A stretch of 64,000 bases of DNA from Branchiostoma floridae (Eukaryota; Chordata; Leptocardii; Amphioxiformes; Branchiostomatidae): contig NW_023365701.1 of the NCBI RefSeq assembly GCF_000003815.2, forward strand, positions 83,782 to 147,781. The letters are read 5' to 3'. Every line of letters starts with the position of its first letter. Position 1 is the first letter of the stretch. Shown piece by piece: positions 24,501-36,600 of the stretch. Made by a program: the position numbers and the translations under genes. The notes under the pieces are model-generated. The model worked only from the letters and a program-made list of their open reading frames with translations. It had not been told where the DNA came from and made no database searches.

Positions 24501-27500
24501 TGGGTCAGAGTTATAGCTTCAGGGGTCTTTTACAAGTCTTGTCTGCGGCTCAGTCAACTTAAAATAAGACTTCTCTGACTCGTTCATCGTGAAATTTTAA
24601 GAGGTTGGACTATGTTTGGAGGATGCAGAGTCTTGTTAAAAATGATAATCAAAAGCAGATTTCTTTTGATTTTGAAAATCAAACGACCTTCCAGTGATAC
24701 GTCGATGAAGGTTAGACATCCAGGTAATAAGATATGCCAAAAAGCAGTTACTCAAACAACTGGATATGATTTTTGAAACGGTCAGACATTTCAACTAGCA
24801 TCCACTAGATTTCATCAGTAACACTGAAGTGATCTGGAAGAAACTGGTCTTTTATACCTTAACTACAGTGTATGAATGAAGACAATTTAGCTGTCCAATA
24901 GAAAACATGTAAGACAAGGTCTAGGTGAAGACCATCCAGTGATCATCAAATATGGCTGAATTGAAGTTTGCTCACTGAGTGTGACAGGAGAAGAATAGAT
25001 GTGAGGTATTAATAAAAGAAGACACAAAACGTTAGTTGCAAACGTAAACACAAACACCAACGAAAAAGGGGCACCTCCCAACACTAGATGCAGGTAGGTA
25101 TTTACTCAGGGAAGATCCTTGTCTGGCTAGCGGGGCTGGTCTGGTCTCCGTGGTTACGGGGACTTCACGTTTCTCACCTCGACTGTTCTGTGGGGAACAT
25201 AGCAAAGTTTTAGATACATAATTTATCATCAAATAAATCAGCAACCAGTACCAGTCAAATCAACCCCCTGCCCCATCCTATAATTTCTAAGATTTGGAAA
25301 TGCTGTATGGTAATGGCCGAGTGGGTAGAGTGTTTGTCTTGCGTTCGGTAGGTCGTGAGTTCGATTCCCGGCCGAGTCATACCAAAGACTTTAAAATGGT
25401 ACATGCTGCCTTCTCTGCTTAGCACTCAGCTTCTGGGAAAGAGTATGGAAGTTGACCACATGCCACTACCAGTGGACTAGCCCCCTGCTGTAGTGATTGC
25501 ACAAAGTTGTGTGGCCCAGGGCTACTGAAATGGAAATTGGTGCTGCCCTATGCGCCATCAGGTGCGGGAAGGACTTTGACTTTTGAGTAGAACCTATGTT
25601 GGCCATTGCACCAGTCTGGTAAAATTGCCATTATAATTACTGGGTGCAATGGCCAAAAAGGGTTGAGAGTGTTCACCTTGCAGTCATTTGAGTCATAACC
25701 AAAGACTTAATCAACATCATGGCACTTGATGCAGGACAACGCATTGATTACAATCAATTGTAGGCAATAAGTGACTCTGAACAAAATACTGTAAATTTAA
25801 TGCATTTAAGTTTGCGGGGATTTAATTTCGCGGTAGCGGGAAAAAGGACTTTTCGCGGTGGATTTAAGTTCGCGGTTACACCATAGACTGCAGTTTAATA
25901 CCTTAGTAGAAAAAAGTTCGCGGTGGTTTTAAGTTCCCGGTGAAGTGGTCGCCGCAAAAACCGCGAACATTAATCCACCGCGAACATTTCTGCATTTACT
26001 GTTACAGTAGTTCAATAATCTTGAAATTACAAAATTTTTAAGGATTTAGGATACATAAATTCCATACCTTTCTTATTGTTTCATATTCGTCTTTGTCATC
26101 TCTTAGCTTTTGGTTCATATTCCTGAAAAATAAAGCAAAAAGAATAAATTAATGTAAAATTAATAAAATAATAACAAAAATATACTTAATTCAAAAACTA
26201 GATTTTCCAATAATAACAGTCCTGTTTTTTTTTTTTGCTTCCAACAGACTATGACTTTACAAATTAACGAGGAACTTGCTGCAATCAAGGAGGTTCTTTT
26301 TTAACCTCCTTGGTGCTATACAATATCTGATTCATCAAATCTATGACTTAACGCTTAAGTTCACCTTTATCCGTAGGGTAACCTATATCCGTTCCTTTAA
26401 AGAATGATGTATTTAGGGAAATCAAGTCGACAGATGGTGGTTTCAAACTGTCATACTTTAGAAATTGTACAATTTGAAACTACCTCCCATCGACTTGATA
26501 TCTCTGGATACCCTATTTAGCAACACAACAGATATAGGTTATCCCCGGGGATAAAGGTGAACTAACGTTACATTGTGATAAACCTTACTTGAGCAGGTCC
26601 AGTTGCTTGACCAGACTTTCTCTCTCCTTCACCATTCCTGCTGTCACTCTCCAGGCAGTCCTGAAACAAACATCCGCCAAACGTCACAAACATGCCTCAA
26701 AAACTTGTCTGCTTTCCAAGTGTATATTAAAAATCTTACCAACAGACATGATGCTTGCAAGGTCTATTCTCTGCACTGCAAAAAAGTTACAGTAGGTACA
26801 GTAAAATACAGAAATGTTTGCAGTGGTTTTATCAGGGCTCGAAGTTAACTATGTCCCGATGTCCCGGGGCCACTAAAATTTAGGCCGGGACAACTGAAAA
26901 ATCTTTTTGGGACACTTTTGGGACAATAGGAAAATAATCAACGAATCAACATCAGAATGTCCGATCTCCCCGCGGCCCGCGGTTGTCAGGCGTGCGTACT
27001 CTGACTTACAGTTGTTGTAATACATAATTTCTGAAAATAGGGTTGGGACAGTCCATCCTCACTTCGGGACAGTTGAAATTTATTTTTGGGACAATGCTGG
27101 GACAGTAGGGAAAAAAGTTAATTTTGAGGCCTGTTTTATGTTTGTGGTTTTCACGGTCCGTGGCCACTTAACCGCAAACTTAAAACCACCGCAGACATTT
27201 TTTCCATGGCACTGTGAGAGACTACAGAGCATGGTGCTACCACAAACTTAAAACCGCCGCGAAAAGTCATTTTTCCCGCTACCGCAAAATTAAATTTCAG
27301 CGAATTTAAAGGGAGAGAGGGAGGGAGGGAGAGAATGAAGACTGGTTGACCGACCTTGTTTTCCGTTTCCTCTCAGTGTCTGCCTTCTCCTGCCACTCTT
27401 GTACCTCAGCCATGGGGAGGGAGGGACAGATGGAGCAAGGGAGGGAAGGAGGGGGGAGGAAAATGAGGGAGGGATTGATGGTGGGAGGGATGGAGGGAGA

Positions 27501-27596
27501 GAGAGAGTGGGAGGACTGGTGGACCAACATTGTTTTCTGTTTCCTCTCTGTGTCTGCCTTCTCCTGCCACTCCTGTACCTCTGCCATGGGGAAGGA

Positions 27597-27652
<56 letters not shown>

Positions 27653-30600
27653 AGGAAAGGTTGACAAACCTTGTTTTCTGTTTCCTCTCAGTGTCTGCCT
27701 TCTCCTGCCACTCCTGTACCTCAGCCATGGGGAGGGAGGGACAGATGGAGAGAGGAATGGATGGATGGATGGATGGATGGAGGGAGAAGGATAGAGAGTA
27801 TATATTATATAGGAGGAAAGGTAATAACCAACCTTGTTTTCTGTTTCCTCTCGGTATCTGCCTTCTCCTGCCACTCCTGTACCTCAGCCATGGCTCCCTT
27901 CAGCCCACTCAGGGAGCTGTGTAACTTATTCTGTAACGCCTCATTGGTCTGTGGGGAAAACATATCAACAATGTTAGCTTAAACAAAGCATAGACACTAT
28001 CATATATGTTATATTTGGCCCGGTTATAATGACCCGTCCTGAGGTGTATATTAATTGCCATAATTCATTGGCGGTTCCTATAACCTGGTGACCGAATGAA
28101 CGACCAAGTGTTAAGCTTAGCCAACAAAGACAAACACCACTGTTTGTGATCTATCCTGCACGTCTGACATGTTTGAACCGCATCTGCACTATTTTGGATC
28201 CGTCCCTGACTGTGTGTATACCGGTCAATTTCCTGTGTATGGCTTCTTCTGATTGGGTCTAGTTTTTCAAAATCATTTGAGACTTGCAGGAATTCTATGT
28301 GACTGTTACAGTCATAACAAACAGGAAATGGGGACTTCTGACTGCTTAATGTTGCCTGGCTATATGATTACTTTAAACAATAACTTTAATTTAGTTTTCT
28401 ACTCATTCAACATTACACTATTCAATTTTTCCTTCTCCGTTACATACATTCATTTGTTTAGCAATTATTTTTTCATTTGCAATTATTGGTAGTCATTGGG
28501 AATAGATATACAATGAAAATGAAGATGTTATCAACAATCGTCATAATTCATTTTGTCATCCCTACGTATCACTTCCGAGGTCATCCCTATACCTATTACT
28601 TCCAAGGTCATGGAACATTATGAAGGTCATTGTTACTTACATATCCATTGTCATCACATATTCAGAATAAATAAAGCATTCACAGCTAAGAAACAGTTAA
28701 ACTCTACTTTTAGTTGATATACCATTAGCCTTAGGATAAACCTACAAAACACTGAAAGTTTAGCCCCAGGCCAGTTAGAAGATCATATTTAACTACACCC
28801 TACCTGATAGCTACATCTAGCACGGACAGCTTTCATGTGCAGAAAGCGCCAGTATAGCCAGGCCAACACACAGAACTTTACCGTACAGTCCAGCAGTTCT
28901 ACTACAGTCACAAGAACCAATCCCACGTCTATGGTAAACTTCATATCCATGGTGGCAGGGGTTACCGACATGCTTTTTTTGCTAACTCTAGAAAGGTGGT
29001 CGGATGATTCAAACGCTCTATGTACAGCTGGTATAGACCAGTATTTTAAATCAGTGATGCAAACACGGGCCAGTCCATTTTTATGAAGACGGGTCAAAAT
29101 ATTTCTACAGTGACTGTCATAAAAAACTAACATGGTGAATGAAAAAAAGAGTCATGACCACTAAATGGTACATTTTCTAATGCCATGGATATTAAATTCC
29201 ACTTCAAAATATCATATTTTGCATGCAATATTGTGTGCCACCCCTGTCAGGGCAATGATGGTATAGTCCATCTAAGGGTGTTGTAACGGCATGTGGGTTT
29301 GTCACCTGTCCAACTGCTTAAGTCATTTGCATACTGTGTTTGGAGCTGTTTATGGTACAGGCACATCCGGTTTTCTACCAACAACTATATTTTGTGTGTC
29401 TGTCAAATGTCTGAATAATGACACCTAGCTTGAAACCAGGCACGTATTATATTGTACAACAGGGCTCAAAATACCACCTGCATATGCAGGTTAGTGCAGG
29501 TAAATTTGGAGTTGTGCAAGTATTTACATTGTATGATATCTACCTGCACCAAACCATATTGGTCCATGTACTGGGTTTTATACATTAAATGTCCTGCGGT
29601 GTAGGCGTATACGGATTGCTATTAGCTGCATTGACTGTTACCACTTATAAAGTATGAAAAAAAAGCAATTATATAGTTCCTGAACAATTTTAGTATGATC
29701 CATACTTCCTAAATTCAAAATGAGTGGTGTAGGTAATTTTCAATGCTACCTGCACCAGTAAATGTAAGGATGTATGCATAAAAAAGGATTTCAAGCCCTG
29801 TACAATGTACTGTTGCAATTGAGGGAAAAAGCTGCTTGCTTCCAAAAAAAGGGCATTTTTATAGGGAGCAACAGTTACTTTTGAACAAGAAGTTACTTTA
29901 AAGTTATTCTCATGACCTACATTTGTAAATCTATTAATAATTCAACAGCACAGATATCTATTGTGTTTTTTTCTTGCATGATGATAATTATGTATTGTCT
30001 GGCCACAACTTTTCACCTCAAGTGAACTTTATGGTCCTGCCTTTCATAAAACGTTGATATAAGAACAGCTGTGCTATAACAACAGCAGCCAGTTTCTAGT
30101 TCAAGCATGTATTAAAGAAAGTCATAAATGGGACATTCTTAAACATCATGTGCATGCAATTTAAATGAATCAGATATATATTTGGGAATGAATTGTTATT
30201 GAAAATTAAAAAACATATGAAAATTTATGAGGTGATATCAAATATTTGTAATGCTCTTGTAGTTCCCTGTCAAGAGCTTGCCGGACCTTATGATTCATGT
30301 TTTCACGATAAATCTTATTGACTTGTCAGTTTTGTGATCACTACTCAACATTATGTGGTCCAAAGCATGTGGGAGGCTGGCAAGTCAGCAACAAAACACT
30401 TCAATCTTTCTATTGGCATTTCCTTGTTGCCAAGTGTTTTTAGGCACAAATTGTGACTTACTTATAATATTTTATTCAAACGGGAGGGGCAGGTCAGCGT
30501 CCCAGGTTATAATGCACTAAACAGATTGTTAGTACATGTAGCAGGGAATTATATAAGTGAACATGGCAGTTCTTGGTCAAGAATCAGCAGTTTTGTATAC

Positions 30601-33600
30601 TTCAAAATAATTATAGATTTCTCATATACTAACTTGAAGACTTTGAAAGCAAGGAATATATAAATTATGTACTAAGTCTTCATTATAGATCTTATAGACC
30701 ACTTGTCTGATTATTGTAATTCTGCAAAACATCCAGGTTTCAAATCTCATATTTTAGACATGTTGTTTCATAATTTGGTTGAAGATACAACTTATCTGCG
30801 GGCCTAGGAAAGAAGAGGACTGCTATAGGTTGAATGAGACAGACAGTACAGTAGTTAGTCTTACCTTGGTGAGACTCTGGTTGAGTTGTTTGGTCTGAGA
30901 CTCAGACAGATTCAGCTCCTGTAGTTTCTGCTCAAGCTGCATGAGAAAATGCAAAGACTTTTAACAGAGCTCAAACAGAGGTTGGGCCACCAACTGCATG
31001 TGACCATTGACACTAAAATAAAACTGGTATGTGATCACATTCAAGTGATTACACCATAATGATTATAACATCAAATTGAATGGACATCAGGGCTCTAGCC
31101 AGCGTCCGTTTTTCCGTCAATTGACGAAAATTTGCCGAGTGTGACAGAAATTTTTTAAAACCAATCCGTCAATCTTGACAGACAAAAATTCTTGGTGCAA
31201 GCTACAGGCGGCTTGGGGACGCCGTCCACAGTCGGAAAGCCACACATAGTGCTATAATTATAAATTATTAGTGTTGACAATGTGAGTCGGCGTTCCTTTG
31301 CATACGATAATCTCATTAAAACCCGTTCAAGGTCTAGGTTCAGTCCTTCTTACTAGAATTATTATAGTGCATTCTATGAACTTGTGTCATGATAGTGAAA
31401 ATTAGTTTTCGCGGTTTTCGCGACGATTGGAATTGGCTGACGGAAAAAAAATTCGAGCTGGCTAGAGCCCTGCAGTAAATATCAAATACCTGTCTCTGTC
31501 TCAGCAGTATGTCATGTAGTTGGCTGTCTTTGGCCTCTAGTTCCATCTTCAGATCTTCATAGGCCTGTTTCTCTTTGGATAGTTCCTGCAGGTTTGAGTG
31601 GAAAAATTGTATGCTCCAATGAGTAGTCTGAAAAAACGGTGTAAGTAAAGAATGTTTGAAAGCAAGCCTGAAGAGGATTGCTATTTGAAACTGATTTTCA
31701 AAAGTTACATATGGTCTCCTTAAATAATATGTGTTTGTACACCAAAAGGCAGCAACTGGATATGCTTTGGACACGGTCATATGTTTCAGATAGCATCCAC
31801 AATCTTTCATCAGTGACACTTTGAGTAACTGCTTTTTGGCGTAACCTTCATTGACAAAATATGTACTTTATAGTATCGTTCAAAAATGTAAATTTTCAGT
31901 CACCTCTGACTTTATTTTGTCCTTCTCCATCTTGATCTGTTGTTCCATCTCTTCATACAGACGTTGGACCTCCTCATCATGTTCACTAGATTTACTGGGG
32001 AACAACAACCAAATTTTTTTGGTAAATTCGATGCATCTTAATGTTTTTGTCTTCTTCTGCAATATTCTATTGGTCCTATATACAAACTTAAGGTAAGATT
32101 ATGGTGCGTGGAGACTTGACATTAATAGGTGGGAAGTGCCACAAAATTTTAACTGATATTAAGTTTTTTGCTTCAAAGAATGTATATCATACAGTAAATC
32201 TTGAAATGTGCATTTCTATTTTTACAGTTTTACTACAAAAACTAATGCTACAAAATCCCTACCTATCAACCTTATTTTTTGGGGACAGATACAGGAAACA
32301 CAACCTTTACAGTGGCCTTAGCACACCTTAAATCTACAGTTTTTCAGAAATGTTTCAACCTTAAATATCTCCATTTCCCTCCTATGCAAAATTAAGTCCC
32401 AGCCAAAATGAACAATTACATAGCACATTAGCAGTATGATGAATTCATAATATAAAAAACAAACCTTCTTAAGACATCTTCCAGTCTGCTGTGCTCCTGC
32501 TGTTTGGACCTGAGATCTACCACCATCTTACGCAGGAAGTCTTCAAAGTTGCCGAGAAGTTCTGGACTGTTGAGGTTGAGCTGGAGCCACATCTCTCGCA
32601 CACGCTCGTAGCTGGGAACAGATGGAGAAGGGAATAAAGGCAAGAGAATGATTGATTTGTAAAACATTGCAGTCTATAGGCTGTATTGTGTAATACATTA
32701 CAAGGGAGAGTGTTGAACTTCACATATCCTCGTTATTTCCTTTCAGATTACAATTTCAATGGCCGTCCATAGCTGAGGACAGTTGGAGAAGAGATGAAGA
32801 AGGGAATACATTAGCAAAATGATTGTCTAATTCAGATCTCTTACTTATATATGCACATTGGTTAAGGCTATGTTATGTTTTGAATAGCCTCATAATTAGT
32901 CACCTTAAGCTGTCAACAAGGGTGACAATGAAACAAGAATGTTTTTCTTTTGCTTTTGTGATGATTTCTATGAAAAAAATCTCTTTTGCATCTCAGGAAG
33001 ATTAGCTCTATGAGCCAAAGGGTATCACAATAAACTCAACCAATTTTCTTGTAAAATGGCCCCTTACTTTTTCCAAGATTTCTTCTACTTCTACTTCTAC
33101 ATACTACAGGGCAAGACCCCACATGAGGCATTTAATACCCAGGAATTGCAATCTTTGGAAAAAAGCATAGTTGATTTTTTTCATGAGGTTGTCCTCATTT
33201 ATTTTTCCTGTTGCTTTGTTTTTCTGTCAGATTTTTTGGCAAACCTTTTTAATGTTCTCTGACTCTGGGAGTAGATTGTTACAATTAAATTTCACAAACA
33301 AAAATGTGCTTTGGGTTGATTTCAAGCCGACTCACTTCTCCAGCAGTCCCACATCTATCTCCAGACTGTCCATGAAGTCCTGAAACTTCTGCAGTGCCTG
33401 GTCCTCCCCTTCTTCTGCCTCATACACCTGCACCTGGGGGGCGGAGTCTTCCTCAACACTGCTGGTCTGGTCAAACCCTAGGAAACAACCTGTACAACAA
33501 CAACAACAATAGCATCAACAATACGGATTTCAGTCCTCCCCTTCTTCTGCCTCATACACCTGTACCTGGGGGGCGGAGTCCTCCTCAACACTGCTGGTCT

Positions 33601-36600
33601 GGTAAAACCCCAGGAAACAACCTGTTTAACAACAACAACACAGATCTCAGTAACCTTGTTACAGTAACTTTGATAACGTCTGTCTTGTACACCTGTACCT
33701 GAGGCACTGAGTCCTCCTCAACACTGCTCATCTGGTCAAACCCTAGGAAACATCCTGTACAACAATAACACAAATTTCAGCACTTAAACATAAACTCAGC
33801 AAAGATGTCTATTGTAAAGGTTTAAAGTTCTAGGATTTGAAAAGGCAAACTTTAAGGGAAATCCAAAAATTGAATATGACTTTTGGCTGATGATACCGCA
33901 AAATTTTACATACTTGTCCGTTATCTTTATACTTAACAATTTCTATCAAACCCAAGGAAACACCCTCTAGGCACAGCAACACAACTTTCAGCACATTGGT
34001 TGATGTTTGCAGTAGTTATATTTATCTGTTAACTATATGACACCACAAATCTGCATTGCTACTTTCATGAAACCCCTGGAAAGACCCTGTACAGCAACAG
34101 CACAGGTTTCAGCACCAAGCAATCCAAAAGAAAAATTTGAACTGTTTTGTTGTTATAGAGGCCTTTACTTTCTCAAGATTATCTTGATCACCTAGATATC
34201 CTAAGTGTATATACTTCATTTTCAGATGCTGATAATGATGTGGTAAGAATGTGATCAACACAGATTTTAGCACCTTGACAGAATATCATGTAATGGTATA
34301 ATTTAGACTTGTGGTGTAATTTGCAGGCACCACACTAAATGGTAACATTATGCTTAGTGGTGTACTAATTGAATACCTCGCAAAGTTCATTCATACAGTA
34401 GACACATACTGGGACACTTTTCTATTGTGGTTCCAATGTATGACTGAAGGATACACATGGAAACCCAATGGAAAACATAGCTAATATCCACCACCAATTG
34501 CTCCACCCACAGACACACAAGGACCTGCCAGCCTGCTGTCTGCTGATGTCACGGTGGCATGGAGTGAGTCAAGTAGAATCAGGACAGAGGCATGATGTTT
34601 GCGGATAGAAGACTTTATTCGGAGCTCTGGTAAACACGTCTTTCTCTGTCGGCTTCTCTTGGTTGAATCCCCCGTACCCTCATACCTGTCACTTCTCCCG
34701 ACCCCTCTACATCTGGTCCCACTTAGTCCGGTGACATTCCCCACACCAGGGGTTAACAGTGACTTAACACGCTGTCACCTCGTGACACCCTCGTGACACC
34801 TCACCCCTCATTTTTTAAAACAATTTCCACATTGTTGACAGCTGTTATCAATTATTGATTACCGGGACATATTATCAGGAAGATCATCACCGCTTTTCTT
34901 TTACATACTTCTATACAATACTACTAATTCTTCTACAATGCAGGTCAGCGACATTTACAAAACAACAACAAAAACATAACAATTTACAACAACAAAAGTT
35001 CATCAATGGTTGCCAGGTGTCCCGCGCCAACTTCCTCCTCGGCGACCGGCTTGCGCACTTCCGGGTGTGTCCCGGAACCACAGGGAAACGACAGGGACCC
35101 CTCTGCCCGTCGGGAAAAGGCTTGTCTTGTCAACAGAGGCCTCCCGGCTGGATGCTCCCACGACGACGACTCTCTTACGACGTCGGGCCCTCGGGGCGTC
35201 GTTGTCTGCCGAGTCGTGCTGCGGAGTCTCGCCTGTAGAGGTTGGGGTCGGACAGGACAACGCAAAGCAACCACTGACGCACATACACCGGTCTCCTAAT
35301 CTCGACACCTCACCTACGTCTCAACTCTTCTCTACCACTGCTCTCGCTTCTACCTCTCGACATACATATCCTCAATACATAAACACAAACATACAGACTT
35401 TCCGACAACTACATGAAACGCCGGACACCCCTGACCTGCTATGGAAACATCATACGAACTACACATTACTATCCCGGGGAGTAAAACCCATATGTTCTAT
35501 CTATAACAATTCCATCTCTATCTGTCTATCTTACATCTAAACTGACCCATCTGGTGACTCCCCCCCACTGACTTCCGCCACGTCCAATCTATACTGTATT
35601 CCTGATAGCACTGACATAAATTATCTAACGTTGGTTGCCTACATTCTAACAAATCTAAAACTACTACAACAAAGCTGAACAAAGTAAGTAACAGAACTAG
35701 GCCGGTGTGCGCGGTGCGTCAATGATATTATGCGAGCCCACCGACCTTCCTCCTGTGTCTCTCTCTGCCCGGGCCGGGCGCTCTTCCTCCGGTCACCGCC
35801 GCGTGGCCGTCCTGCCCCTGCCCTGCTGCCGCGCCCGCCGTGTGGCCGTACTCCGCTCCCCTCGCTGCTGCTGTAGGCCATTACTGTCGCGGTCATCATG
35901 ATCACAAGTCGCTTCGAGTCAGTCTGCATCTCTCGGACGCCTCCCCTCCTGCTTCCTCTCGCTCGCCTCGGCCACCGACACTCCCTCGCCGCCTTGCCCC
36001 TAGCTGGTCAACCCTGCGGGCTCGGTACTCCGGGCCGGCGCTCTCTGAGTCGAAGTCAGCCTGCGTCTCTGTACACCTCCCGTTTGCCTCTGTCCCGTCC
36101 GTTGAACCTGACTCACCCCAGCCGTACTACCAGATGTCACGGTGGCATGGAGTGAGTCAAGTAGAATCAGGACAGAGGCATGATGTTTGCGGATAGAAGA
36201 CTTTATTCGGAGCTCTGGTAAACACGTCTTTCTCTGTCGGCTTCTCTTGGTTGAATCCCCCGTACCCTCATACCTGTCACTTCTCCCGACCCCTCTACAT
36301 CTGGTCCCACTTAGTCCGGTGACATTCCCCACACCAGGGGTTAACAGTGACTTAACACGCTGTCACCTCGTGACACCCTCGTGACACCATGCTCTCCTCC
36401 TAGGAGTGACTGATGACCATGAAACTCATGAGAAAATACATTGGAATGATAGTCTCTAATTGGCGATAAGGAAACCTTTCCAATACATATCCTCCAAAGC
36501 AAACAATATGAACCCTCTGACTTGGGAAAAAGGGAAGATACACACAGGGGATATTCCTGTTCTGCTGGGTGTGTTTCTTGAGTGTTTCCCCTGAGTTTCA

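Larger units (their letters stand above)
26068..33477 (-). other. CRACR2A: Coiled-coil exons of the CRACR2A-type gene
   Basis: Exons 33336-33477, 32465-32611, 31904-31994, 31490-31585, 30865-30936, 27833-27948, 26589-26660 and 26068-26122 encode heptad-like, Glu/Lys/Gln/Leu-rich sequence. Examples are [31 protein letters not shown] (crossing an exon join) and [16 protein letters not shown]. In the family this region dimerises the protein and contacts ORAI/STIM. All joins keep phase. Exons 30865-30936 and 31490-31585 are exact multiples of three with phase-0 ends, so either could be skipped without a frameshift. Confidence 0.85.

Noticed and set aside
25312-25385. Possible tRNA gene
   Set aside because: A- and B-boxes are present but the acceptor stem is incomplete and a SINE body follows, so it is a tRNA-derived SINE.
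27290-27982. Frames of 100 to 194 codons on both strands
   Set aside because: They arise from GGGA/GA simple repeats and repeated partial exons; only the coiled-coil exon at 27833-27948 is supported.
34984-36332. Frames of about 100 codons inside the LTR element
   Set aside because: GC-rich and present on both strands, without gag, protease, RT or integrase motifs.
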